In this document: positions 1 through 6,955 of the stretch, piece by piece | Numbering within the stretch: position 1 is the first letter of the stretch | How the letters are laid out: each line of letters starts with the position of its first letter | Origin: Kiritimatiellia bacterium | GTDB taxonomy: Bacteria; Verrucomicrobiota; Kiritimatiellia; RFP12; UBA1067 | DNA: 7,975 nt | Assembly (NCBI GenBank): GCA_024405255.1 | Contig: JAKSOY010000206.1 | Coordinates: forward strand, 1-7,975 | Direction: 5' to 3' | The notes under the pieces: generated by a model | What the model was told of the DNA's origin: nothing | The model's database searches: none | What the model saw: the letters and a program-made list of their open reading frames with translations, nothing else | Position numbers and translations under genes: made by a program

Positions 1-20
1 AGCGCGAGAGAGGATAAGGC

Positions 21-81
21 ATGGTCGGGGCTGTTGTTGGAGACATTGCGGGTTCACGGTTTGAATTCTGCAATCTGAAGT
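21..81 (+). repeat. Left copy of a 61-bp direct repeat (5' end of a DraG-like ADP-ribosylglycohydrolase gene)
   Basis: This segment aligns without gaps to 6895-6955 with six mismatches. From 36 to 81 only one base differs. The mismatches are synonymous (Gly, Ala, Ser codons) or Val/Ile changes at residues 2 and 5, so the copies diverged under selection for the protein. Identity stops exactly after the bases TGAAGT (76-81); beyond that the left copy continues into a signal peptide and the right copy continues the glycohydrolase frame. Confidence 0.85.
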
Positions 82-905
82 TGGGCTTAATGGTCGTTGC
101 GATGATGGCGGCGTCGATGGCGCTTGCCGATGATGTCAAATACAAGGATGTCAAGGCGGTCGAGGCGGCGCTGTTGCCGGCGAAGGACGTCAAGGCGGGG
201 TGGAGTAGTGTCGCACGAGGAGGCGAGGCCACGTTCTGGTCTTCATACAAGACCTTTGACGACAATGGTGATGTTGTGTCTTCGTCCTGGTCGTTTGGTT
301 CTTCGAAACATGGCGGGGCCGTTCTTGCCATCCCTGTCGGAGACTTCGAGGTCAAAAGCCGGTTTCAATATCGGGGCGCAGACAAGAACGGGGTGACGAA
401 GGACTTGACGGGGTTGCTTGTCGAGGTGAAGGTTCAGGTCTCTACCGGTGGAGGTAATGCGAATCAGATGGCGTGCCAGAGGGCGGTTGAGAACATGGTG
501 AAGGTCGGGGTGTCGTTGTCAAAAGGCGTCGGATGCAAACCAATGAGATACCGTCCATTGACGGAGACGGCTAAGAAGCGCTTCGGGGCGCGGCTCGTAC
601 GAATACGCTACTGCGGCGATCAGAGCCAAGTAAAGCTCCTTCTGCTGGATTGTGATAAGGAGCAGGCGGACGAATCGTTTTTGCCGGCTACGCCACATGC
701 GCTGACACGGGACGGACGACTTGCGCTTGCCAAGAAGCTCAAGCCGAACGAGGACAAGGGCTTTACCATCATGGGATCCATGGAAACGGAAGAACATCCC
801 ATCGGCAGCCCGCATGCGCCCGATGGCGACGGATGGGAGCATGATGGCAGAAAGCATACGAAATCCACGTTCTTTGACTCGCGCCGGGCGGTTAAGGATG
901 ACTAA
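21..905 (+). CDS. Unrecognised exported protein with an ADP-ribosylglycohydrolase start fused to its N terminus
   Basis: I recognise no family for the main body. The open frame is 294 codons from ATG 21, with AGAGG at 9-13 as a well-placed ribosome binding site. Residues 1-20 match the start of DraG-like ADP-ribosylglycohydrolases (G-D-I-A-G-S-R-F-E-F core). Residue 21 onward is a different protein: a hydrophobic signal-peptide segment (about 21-36, ending A-L-A before D-D) and then a soluble region with four Cys (152, 172, 198, 211), which could form disulfides after export. The C terminus is His/Asp/Lys-rich. The native start was probably an M-K-L-G-L start at the fusion point; today translation may begin at ATG 21, TTG 81 or ATG 90, the last two without a good ribosome binding site. 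With the ATG 21 start, 20 extra residues precede the signal peptide and could impair export. Tandem TAA TAG stops end it, and the next gene begins 25 bases later. The reading frame is firm; function is unknown. Confidence 0.7.
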   Translation: MVGAVVGDIAGSRFEFCNLKLGLMVVAMMAASMALADDVKYKDVKAVEAALLPAKDVKAGWSSVARGGEATFWSSYKTFDDNGDVVSSSWSFGSSKHGGAVLAIPVGDFEVKSRFQYRGADKNGVTKDLTGLLVEVKVQVSTGGGNANQMACQRAVENMVKVGVSLSKGVGCKPMRYRPLTETAKKRFGARLVRIRYCGDQSQVKLLLLDCDKEQADESFLPATPHALTRDGRLALAKKLKPNEDKGFTIMGSMETEEHPIGSPHAPDGDGWEHDGRKHTKSTFFDSRRAVKDD

Positions 906-930
906 TAGGAATAGATTGGGATAAGTTCAA

Positions 931-1545
931 ATGAGGATGATTGTTCAGCTTGTGATGTCGGTAGCTCTGGGATGCTTGGGCGCATTCGGGGGGACGAATA
1001 ACCTGGATTTGGTGTTGGCGGCGCGGAAGCAGATCGGCGTGACGGTGCGGTATGTGCCGGATTACCGGAAGATCGCCTATCCGAATGGCGATGTGCCACG
1101 GGAGGAGGGCGTGTGCGTAGACGTGGTGATCCGGGGGTTGCGCGATGCGCGGAAGATTGATCTGCAGAAGCTCGTGCATGAGGACATGAAGGCCAACTTC
1201 AAGGCCTATCCGCAGAACTGGGGGCTGAAGAAGACCGATCCGAACATCGATCATCGACGGGTGCCGAACCTTCAATGCTATTTCAGGCGACGCGGGTGGT
1301 CGTTGCCCGTATCGACAAATGCAGTCGAGTATCATCCGGGGGACTTCGTGACTTGCCTTGTCGCGAGGCGATTGCCGCATATTATGGTCGTGAGCGATAA
1401 GAAGACGAGGGACGGCACTCCGCTGGTTATCCATAACATCGGAGCCGGCGTACGGGAAGAGGATTCCCTGATGGCCTATCCGATTACGGGACATTATCGA
1501 GTGGGACTGAAGAAGCCGAATATAAAGAAAGGGAAAAATCAATGA
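931..1545 (+). CDS. DUF1287 family exported protein, predicted NlpC/P60-like cysteine hydrolase
   Basis: This is a 204-residue protein that I recognise as DUF1287 (E. coli YijF-like). A hydrophobic signal peptide covers about residues 1-20, so it should act in the periplasm or outside the cell. The family signature runs through the whole protein: A-R-x-Q-I-G-V-T (31-38), Y-P-N-G-D-V-P (50-56), G-V-C-V-D-V-V-I-R (60-68), L-Q-K-L-V-H-E-D-M (78-86), I-D-H-R-R-V-P-N-L-Q (106-115), P-G-D (136-138), L-P-H-I-M-V-V-S-D (148-156), H-N-I-G-A-G (168-173) and a G-H-Y-R end (187-190). By analogy with NlpC/P60-type enzymes, C62 is the likely nucleophile with H150 and H168/N169 as partners. All are present, so it looks intact. 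A peptidoglycan or other cell-wall peptide substrate is inference. The ribosome binding site is weak (GGGAT around 918-922). Its stop overlaps the start of the next gene by 4 bases (ATGA), which indicates translational coupling. Confidence 0.9.
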   Translation: MRMIVQLVMSVALGCLGAFGGTNNLDLVLAARKQIGVTVRYVPDYRKIAYPNGDVPREEGVCVDVVIRGLRDARKIDLQKLVHEDMKANFKAYPQNWGLKKTDPNIDHRRVPNLQCYFRRRGWSLPVSTNAVEYHPGDFVTCLVARRLPHIMVVSDKKTRDGTPLVIHNIGAGVREEDSLMAYPITGHYRVGLKKPNIKKGKNQ

Positions 1546-4500
1546 TGAAACTGATAGTTGCGGTGGGGCTGGCAAGCTGGGCGGCGGTTGCGTCGGCCGT
1601 GGAGACGGAGCCGTGCGAACGGTGGGATGACATCGGCACGAATCTGGCATTGCCGGAGGAAATCGCCGGGATGCGCATGCTGACGCGGGCGGAGTACGGA
1701 AAGGATGATGCGTCCTTCTGCTATGGCTCGCGGGAGTTCGTCGCCCGAACTGACGGGCAGCGGGTGCTGACGCTTTACCTTTACAAACGCGATTGGGCGA
1801 AACTTGCGGCGGATGGCGTTGGCGATGATGTCCGCAAGGAGATGACTTCGGTGGCGGAGGCCGTGCGGGTGCGTCCGGACAGGGAGTTTACAAGCGTGGA
1901 GGTGCTGGAGAAGGGGCTGCTCGGCAAAATCGGCGGGACTGATTGCTGGACGGCCGAATTTGCGTATAAGGGCGGCAAGGCCAGAAAGGATATGCGCGGT
2001 TGGGCGCTGGTCTGTTCGTTTATGGGACGGTTCCTCAAGTTGCGCTACAGCGAATGCGTGACGGATGCGGACGGCAAGGCGCGTCCGTCAAGCTGGCCGG
2101 AAGTCGTCAAGGCGGTCGGTCAGCTGATGGACCGCGCGAAACGGGACCGGGCGGTGGATGTCTATGCAGTCGCCGACGCCACCAACCGCCTCGCGGCGAT
2201 TCGCCACAAGTGGGTCGGCGCGGACAACCGGGTCTCGATGTGGAAGATGCCGAATTACGGAGAGAAGTTTCTGGAGATCGACCAGCTTCAGGACTGGTGC
2301 AATGAAAATCCGAAAGAGCGTTATCCGAAGTTCGAACGTGCCGCACGTGAAGCGATTGACCTGCGTATTGAACCGGCTGTCTGGTATTACAATTTTGCGT
2401 GTGCGTTGGCCGTGCAGGAGGCGAAGGATGCGGCGTTCGAGGCACTTGAACAGGCGGTCGCGGCGGGGTATGGCACAGCCGGTGGAACGGAACACGCCCA
2501 GCGGGATTCGGATCTCGTTTCGTTGACGAATGACGTGCGATTTGCCGCGCTTTGCGCCGCGATGGATGCGGACGGACGGGTATCCGTGCAGGGACCGCAG
2601 CAGTTAGCCGAGGAAACTGGTGGATTCGTGCGCCTGTCGGAGGAGAATGTCTATTACGCATTGAATGACGCCATGTATTCAGTGCATTTGCTGACGAGCA
2701 ACGAGTGCCCTGTCGTCTATGTGAACCATCACGAGAATCATCCCGACATTCCGTGCGAGGGGCTGATCAACGTGGTCTATCCGAAGGAAGCGCATGAAGA
2801 GCGTCGTGACATTGCCTACGCGGACATCTACTTTCTCGACTTTGACCGGTCGCATCGGCTGAGCAGACCGAGTGATTGCCCGACCGTCGTGGCGAGCAGT
2901 TGGGTTTATGGGGACGATCGACTGAACGGCACGACGAGCATTCCGGCGGGATTCGGATTGAGTTCGGCGAATGCTGGTCGTGAATGGCGACTTCTGTTTG
3001 AGCATAATGTCCTTGGCGTCTATGCCGCTGCGGCTGACTATTGGACGGATGGCATAGATCGCTTCATGGGATGGTATCCGGGCTGTATCGCATATGCGGG
3101 AGGACCGGAGGAGGCGGACAAGTTCGTTGTGCTCTTCAGGGACATCGTGAGGGCGTTACCGAAGGAGTTTCGTTCGAGCGCGGCGTTGCTGGCGCTGAAT
3201 CTCATCCGGCACGGGCAGAAGTGCGTGAAGACGGAGGCGGACTTCATGTCCGGCAAGGCGCAGCGTCCGGTCTTGCGGTTTGCGGACATCGACGCGAAGA
3301 AGGTTGTTGATGCGGCGGCCGGGATGTCGGCGGAGGCGCCGCTGCCGATCCCGCCGCTCTTGAAGCAGGAGAAGACGCGAGCTTTGTCGGGGCTGCCGGT
3401 GACGGACTTGTGGGATTGGCCCTATGCCGCCGACTGCTCTTGTTATGCGATGTCGGCGTATCACGCGGCCTTCTTTGACTGCGGCGGTGAGCGGACCTTC
3501 CGTTGCGCTGCAGCCCTGTATCGCGTAAAACGAGGCAAGTTCGTCTGGAAGGTGCTGCAGGGTGATGAGGAGAAGGTTAGGATATTGCCGAAGGCCGAAG
3601 ACATGTCTGAAGTTGAGCTGGAGGTTGACTATCATCCGGTGTTTGACGTGACGCTGGCGGACGGTACGAAGCAGAAGACGTCTCGCGTGGATGTCGGTTG
3701 CTTCCTCGTGGGCACAAACGGCGTCGCATCCGTCCCTGCAATCGTGAGTGTCTATTTCTCGCCGAACGAGACGCGCGAATACGGCAAGGACGGCAAGCTC
3801 GTTTCGATTGACTACACGAAACGGCAGATCGAGGAGTACTGTCCGAATCTTTGTCCGAAGGGAGATTGGAAGGATGTCTTCCACTGGACGGATGACGGGC
3901 GGCGCTCGGGCTGGACGCGGACTTGTGCGGACGGACAGGGACGCGTGTCGACGAACGAGTTCACGCGGGACGGTCTCGTCATCGACACGCGAGACGCGCT
4001 TGGGCGCCCGAAAGGCGTGCATCGCAGTATGCGCTCGAAATGGCTGCAGGAACTGAGCCCCACAAACATGACGGGTGAGGCGGCGGATGCTGAGCTCGGC
4101 TGGCTTGGACATCGCCACGACCGTAAGAATGGCGATCTATCCGAAACGACACTGGCCTGGCAGTACGCATACAAGGATGACGCCGACAGCTTCGGCAATC
4201 CGTCGCCGAAGGAAGCAAAGCCATTTGCGTATCGCCCCGAACTCTGCCGCCGTGCGGACTTCTCCGATTCGTCAACGGGCTTCCGCCTGTCGTTCCTCGA
4301 CCAAGTCGGGCTTGGCTATGAGATCTATTCAAGCTACAAACACGACATCGTCGGACAGTTCCCGAATGACTTCAGGCGCGAAGATTCCGCGCTTGCGCTG
4401 AAGGGCGAAGGGCTTATTCCGCCGAAGACCCTCAAGCGGATGAAGTTCTGCAAATGGACGCCGTCCACGAATGACATCTGGAAGGTCGAGACGGATCTTG

Positions 4501-5192
4501 CCCAGCTGCTCAAGGAGAAGGCGTTGTGGGAGTTGGCTGACGGATCGTGTCGCTTTGAGAATGCGAGCGTCAATGATACGTATCGAACGCTCAATTTGGC
4601 GAGCGAAGTCCTTGCGTACGAGGCCTTGGACCGGAATTATTGTCGCTGCAAAACGGACGAGGTGAAGCAACTCTTTGCCCGCGTTCCCGAAGATGGTTGG
4701 GCCGATTATTTGATTGTCGAAGGGAAATATGTCTTTGATGAAGAGCTTCCCCCGGAGAAGAAGCGTACGATAACGGCGTGGCGGATCGGGGACGGCATCC
4801 ATTTTTGCGTTGATGCGAATCGTCGCGAAGGCGCATATTTCCGAAGGTATTTCTTCCGCACGCAGGACAAGGAGACGGGCGAAGACGCGACCTATTCCTT
4901 TTCGGACCTGCCGTCCCTTGCCATCGGGAATACAGTGTTGGCGGCGGAGCGCGGCGATCCGACGGCGCTCAATAATCTTGCAGTCCTCATGTATGCCGAA
5001 ATCGTCAATCCGGGCGAATACAGCGAGGATGCCGTAGCCGTGTTGCTTGAGGGCCTGGCAAAGCGAGATCATGCGATGGCGACGTACAATCTGGGTGTCA
5101 TGGCCGAGAACAGGGGCGAGAAGAACCTGGCGGCGCGGCGCTATGCCGAGGCGAAAGTCTTGGAGAAGAACGTTAACTCACGGTTCGAATAG
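1542..5192 (+). CDS. Very large exported protein with TPR-like and C-terminal Sel1-like repeats, function unknown
   Basis: This 1216-residue protein has a signal peptide (residues 1-19, ending A-S-A), so it is exported. Residues about 20-220 form an unrecognised domain. About 278-345 is a TPR-like helical hairpin (W-Y-Y-N-F-A-C-A-L-A, then A-F-E-A-L-E-Q-A-V-A-A-G-Y) followed by D-S-D-L-V-S-L-T-N-D-V-R-F, a tail often seen after TPR units. Residues 365-600 form a Tyr/Trp-rich block with H-H-E-N-H (396-400) that I cannot place. About 745-825 contains short G-K-D-G-K-L and D-A-L-G-R-P motifs faintly like YD or MORN-type repeats. About 1132-1205 holds two Sel1-like units (A-L-N-N-L-A-V-L-M-Y and A-T-Y-N-L-G-V-M-A). 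Cysteines are numerous, consistent with disulfides. The frame is uninterrupted. It starts within the DUF1287 stop codon, preceded by AAAGGG, so the two are almost surely co-transcribed and coupled. ATG 1545 is an equal alternative start. A scaffold or extracellular binding role is only a guess. Confidence 0.85.
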   Translation: MMKLIVAVGLASWAAVASAVETEPCERWDDIGTNLALPEEIAGMRMLTRAEYGKDDASFCYGSREFVARTDGQRVLTLYLYKRDWAKLAADGVGDDVRKEMTSVAEAVRVRPDREFTSVEVLEKGLLGKIGGTDCWTAEFAYKGGKARKDMRGWALVCSFMGRFLKLRYSECVTDADGKARPSSWPEVVKAVGQLMDRAKRDRAVDVYAVADATNRLAAIRHKWVGADNRVSMWKMPNYGEKFLEIDQLQDWCNENPKERYPKFERAAREAIDLRIEPAVWYYNFACALAVQEAKDAAFEALEQAVAAGYGTAGGTEHAQRDSDLVSLTNDVRFAALCAAMDADGRVSVQGPQQLAEETGGFVRLSEENVYYALNDAMYSVHLLTSNECPVVYVNHHENHPDIPCEGLINVVYPKEAHEERRDIAYADIYFLDFDRSHRLSRPSDCPTVVASSWVYGDDRLNGTTSIPAGFGLSSANAGREWRLLFEHNVLGVYAAAADYWTDGIDRFMGWYPGCIAYAGGPEEADKFVVLFRDIVRALPKEFRSSAALLALNLIRHGQKCVKTEADFMSGKAQRPVLRFADIDAKKVVDAAAGMSAEAPLPIPPLLKQEKTRALSGLPVTDLWDWPYAADCSCYAMSAYHAAFFDCGGERTFRCAAALYRVKRGKFVWKVLQGDEEKVRILPKAEDMSEVELEVDYHPVFDVTLADGTKQKTSRVDVGCFLVGTNGVASVPAIVSVYFSPNETREYGKDGKLVSIDYTKRQIEEYCPNLCPKGDWKDVFHWTDDGRRSGWTRTCADGQGRVSTNEFTRDGLVIDTRDALGRPKGVHRSMRSKWLQELSPTNMTGEAADAELGWLGHRHDRKNGDLSETTLAWQYAYKDDADSFGNPSPKEAKPFAYRPELCRRADFSDSSTGFRLSFLDQVGLGYEIYSSYKHDIVGQFPNDFRREDSALALKGEGLIPPKTLKRMKFCKWTPSTNDIWKVETDLAQLLKEKALWELADGSCRFENASVNDTYRTLNLASEVLAYEALDRNYCRCKTDEVKQLFARVPEDGWADYLIVEGKYVFDEELPPEKKRTITAWRIGDGIHFCVDANRREGAYFRRYFFRTQDKETGEDATYSFSDLPSLAIGNTVLAAERGDPTALNNLAVLMYAEIVNPGEYSEDAVAVLLEGLAKRDHAMATYNLGVMAENRGEKNLAARRYAEAKVLEKNVNSRFE

Positions 5193-5201
5193 GGGCTATT
5201 A

Positions 5202-5251
5202 TGAGACCAATGAGGGGGATTTTTGAGACCATGGGCGGGGCTTGTGAGACC
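5202..5251 (+). repeat. Three direct repeats of TGAGACC at about two helical turns
   Basis: TGAGACC occurs at 5202-5208, 5224-5230 and 5245-5251, with periods of 22 and 21 bases. The first two units also share a run of Gs in the following bases. They start 10 bases after the stop of the large secreted gene and end within the first codons of the small winged-helix-like frame. The spacing would place repeated sites on one face of the helix, as in an operator. Repeated short motifs of this kind also occur at insertion-sequence ends. I found no inverted partner (GGTCTCA) elsewhere in the window. Confidence 0.5.
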
Positions 5252-5402
5252 GCTGTGGAAACAGCTGGCGAGGGAACTCGGCGTAAGCCGTTCGACCATT
5301 GCCCGTCAGATGGTCGGATTACGCGAGAGCGGCGCGTATGAAATCGTGACTGTCAAGGTCAGTCCTAAGATTTCGGTTGTCTACTATCGGCTGAAGGATT
5401 GA
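5244..5402 (+). pseudogene. Winged-helix/HTH coding remnant
   Basis: The frame reads about 52 codons from GTG 5244 (or TTG 5223) to TGA 5400-5402. The predicted protein contains L-A-R-E-L-G-V-S-R-S-T-I-A-R-Q-M-V-G-L-R, a clear helix-turn-helix with recognition helix, followed by strand-like V-T-V-K-V-S-P-K and V-V-Y-Y-R-L-K-D, as in the wing of a winged helix. There is no ATG and no good ribosome binding site, and the frame is closed just upstream by TGA 5211. It therefore looks like the 3' end of a larger gene, such as a transcription factor or an ATPase with a C-terminal winged helix, whose 5' part is lost. A very short functional DNA-binding protein from GTG or TTG remains possible. The TGAGACC repeats run into its start. 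Confidence 0.5.
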
Positions 5403-5538
5403 TGCGGATTGGATGGTTTGTCGTGTGGGCTGGTTGGGAAGATCGTTGCCTGTCTGGAGGAGCATTGCAAGCGGCTTTTGGGCGATGGGTTCGACCAGGC
5501 GGGCGTTGGCTGTGGTGAGGACGCCGCGCCCTGCCGAG

Positions 5539-5754
5539 ATGAGAAAAGCTGCAACAGAAGGTCTGACCTTCCGTTGCAACGCTGAGTCCGTTGATGAAAA
5601 AGAACTGGAGCATGTTTTCGACCTGGTTCTGGACGTATCATGTTGCCCCAAAGGGAAGCGGCTGTTCGATCGGCTTTGCAAGTCGTTTGGCCAGATTTAC
5701 CCCGAATGCGTAAAAGACTATACTGAGTTTGATCGGGAGTTGTGGGGAGATTAG
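5539..5754 (+). CDS. Doubtful small protein, no recognised family
   Basis: The 71 codons from ATG 5539 end at TAG 5752-5754. The same frame is open back to ATG 5413, but residues read before 5539 (many Arg, Trp and Ser, no acidic pattern) do not look like a real protein, so I prefer the internal start. From about codon 17 the sequence has natural composition: alternating acidic and hydrophobic helices (K-E-L-E-H-V-F-D-L-V-L-D-V), two adjacent Cys, and a C-terminal E-F-D-R-E-L-W. No ribosome binding site is visible, and the first 15 codons coincide with the hairpin at 5547-5583. It could be a remnant of a longer, frameshifted gene. There is no functional clue. Confidence 0.3.
   Translation: MRKAATEGLTFRCNAESVDEKELEHVFDLVLDVSCCPKGKRLFDRLCKSFGQIYPECVKDYTEFDRELWGD
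5547..5583. repeat. Strong imperfect hairpin
   Basis: Bases 5550-5562 and 5566-5578 pair over 13 positions with one A-C mismatch (5556/5572), around a 3-base CTG loop. After a 2-base bulge (5579-5580), AGC 5547-5549 pairs with GCT 5581-5583. No T-run follows, so it is not a canonical intrinsic terminator. It could be a REP-like element, an mRNA structure or a recombination site. Confidence 0.7.
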
Positions 5755-5787
5755 TTCGACAGGGCTGGCGTTGGGCGTTGTTTGATA

Positions 5788-5796
5788 TGATATAAT
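5788..5796 (+). promoter_or_regulatory. Extended -10 promoter for the RhuM-family gene
   Basis: The sequence TGATATAAT is a perfect extended -10 (TG, one base, TATAAT). No convincing -35 lies at the expected distance, which extended -10 promoters tolerate. Transcription would begin near 5803, giving a very short leader that starts at or just before the ribosome binding site GGAGG (5804-5808). The same nonamer recurs at 7459-7467. Confidence 0.6.
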
Positions 5797-5814
5797 TTGA
5801 AACGGAGGTAGAGG

Positions 5815-6882
5815 ATGAAGATGAAGAAACCGCAGAATGGCGAAAATCTGCCGATTAGGAATTCGACGGCGGAATTCCTGATTTTTGCGAAGGAAGCTGG
5901 GGCGCATACGATTGCTGTCCGCTTTCAAGATGAGATGCTATGGCTGACGCTGAATGGGCTTGCTGAACTGTTTGATGTCGACAAATCGGTCGTATCGCGG
6001 CATTTGTCGAACATTTACGCGGAAGGCGAACTTGTCAAGGCGGCAACTGTTGCAAAATATGCAACGGTTCAAACCGAGGGTGTGCGGCAAGTGACGAGAA
6101 CGCTTGAGTATTACAGTCTTGAGGCGATTATTGCCGTTGGCTATCGCGTCAATTCGCGGCGGGCGACTGACTTTCGGCGATGGGCGACGCGAGTGCTGCG
6201 GGATTTTGCAATCCGTGGATATGTGCTGGACAAGGAGCGCCTTGAGAACGGCAAGTTCCTCGGCGAGGATTACTTTGATCGGCTCATTGAGGAGATTCAG
6301 GCGATTCGGTTGAGCGAACGGCGGTTCTACCAGAAGATCACCGACATTTACGCGACTTCGATGGACTATGATAAGGATGCCGAGGAAACGCGGATATTCT
6401 TCGCCAAGGTGCAGAACAAGTTGCATTATGCCGTTCACGGACAGACCGCGGCGGAATTGATCTGGGCGCGGGCGGATGCCGGCAGGGACAATATGGGCCT
6501 TACGACCTGGGCAAAGGCACCTAACGGGAGAATCCTCAAGTCCGATGTCGTCGTTGCCAAGAACTACCTGACCGAGAAGGAGTTGGGCTCACTCTCGTTG
6601 ATTGTCAATGCTTACCTTGACCTCGCCTTGAGACAGGCGCAGAAGCACATACCGATGACGATGGCGGCTTGGGCGAAGCAGCTTGATCTTGTCATTATGG
6701 CGTCTGGTGATGATTTGCTCAACCGGGCGAGCGAGATTTCCGCTGAAATTGCAGAAGCGAAGGCGGTTGACGAATATGAGAAGTTCAGAGTTCGCCAGGA
6801 ACTCGAATACAAGAGCGATTTTGACCTCCAGCTTGATATGATCGAGGAGCAGGCGAAGAAAGCCCGCGGCGAAGCGGAGTAA
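5815..6882 (+). CDS. rhuM: RhuM family protein
   Basis: The 355-residue protein matches the RhuM family (first named in Salmonella pathogenicity island 3) along its full length. Residues 32-75 carry V-R-F-Q-D-E-M-L-W-L-T-L-N-G-L-A-E-L-F-D-V-D and S-V-V-S-R-H-L-S-N-I-Y, an HTH-like segment. Then come E-Y-Y-S-L-E-A-I-I-A-V-G-Y-R-V-N-S (98-114), F-R-R-W-A-T-R-V-L-R-D-F (120-131), N-K-L-H-Y-A-V-H-G-Q-T-A-A-E-L-I (201-216) and N-M-G-L-T-T-W (226-232). The C terminus is a charged helix. It is probably cytoplasmic. The biochemical role is not established; members occur in genomic islands and near restriction or toxin-type loci. GGAGG at 5804-5808 supports ATG 5815, while ATG 5821, preceded by GAGG, is also possible. 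The DraG remnant starts 12 bases after the stop. No damage is visible. Confidence 0.9.
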   Translation: MKMKKPQNGENLPIRNSTAEFLIFAKEAGAHTIAVRFQDEMLWLTLNGLAELFDVDKSVVSRHLSNIYAEGELVKAATVAKYATVQTEGVRQVTRTLEYYSLEAIIAVGYRVNSRRATDFRRWATRVLRDFAIRGYVLDKERLENGKFLGEDYFDRLIEEIQAIRLSERRFYQKITDIYATSMDYDKDAEETRIFFAKVQNKLHYAVHGQTAAELIWARADAGRDNMGLTTWAKAPNGRILKSDVVVAKNYLTEKELGSLSLIVNAYLDLALRQAQKHIPMTMAAWAKQLDLVIMASGDDLLNRASEISAEIAEAKAVDEYEKFRVRQELEYKSDFDLQLDMIEEQAKKARGEAE

Positions 6883-6894
6883 GGGAGATCAGAC

Positions 6895-6955
6895 ATGATC
6901 GGAGCCATCGTTGGAGACATTGCGGGTTCTCGGTTTGAATTCTGCAATCTGAAGT
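6895..6955 (+). repeat. Right copy of the 61-bp direct repeat
   Basis: This is the partner of 21-81, offset by 6874 bases, with six mismatches in 61. The similarity begins at the ATG and not upstream of it: the two ribosome binding regions are not alike. That fits two diverged paralogous genes better than a recent copy of a single segment. Similarity ends at T 6955, after which the glycohydrolase frame continues only here. Confidence 0.85.

Noticed and set aside
1..20. End of an upstream gene (a frame ending R-E-R-G with TAA at 15-17)
   Set aside because: Four codons are too little to call a gene; the bases are explained as the ribosome binding region for ATG 21.
892..1650. Long minus-strand open frame opposite the DUF1287 gene
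   Set aside because: It is opposite a gene with full family conservation, and its His/Pro/Arg-rich translation is typical of an antisense shadow in G+C-rich DNA.
3156..4118. 320-codon minus-strand open frame inside the giant gene, and a similar one at 4329-5072
   Set aside because: Arg-rich composition without any recognisable motif, no ribosome binding site, and full overlap with a continuous + strand gene.
5413..5538. Upstream extension of the small ORF at 5539-5754
   Set aside because: Its Arg/Trp/Ser-rich translation does not resemble a natural protein, and no ribosome binding site precedes ATG 5413.
5547..5583. Integron attC-like site
   Set aside because: The hairpin has GTTGCAAC-type ends but lacks the RYYYAAC and GTTRRRY core boxes, and no integrase is present.
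5319..5681. Minus-strand 120-codon frame across the remnant region
   Set aside because: Part of it reads plausibly, but there is no ribosome binding site and no family. It overlaps the hairpin and the plus-strand remnants, so it cannot be supported.
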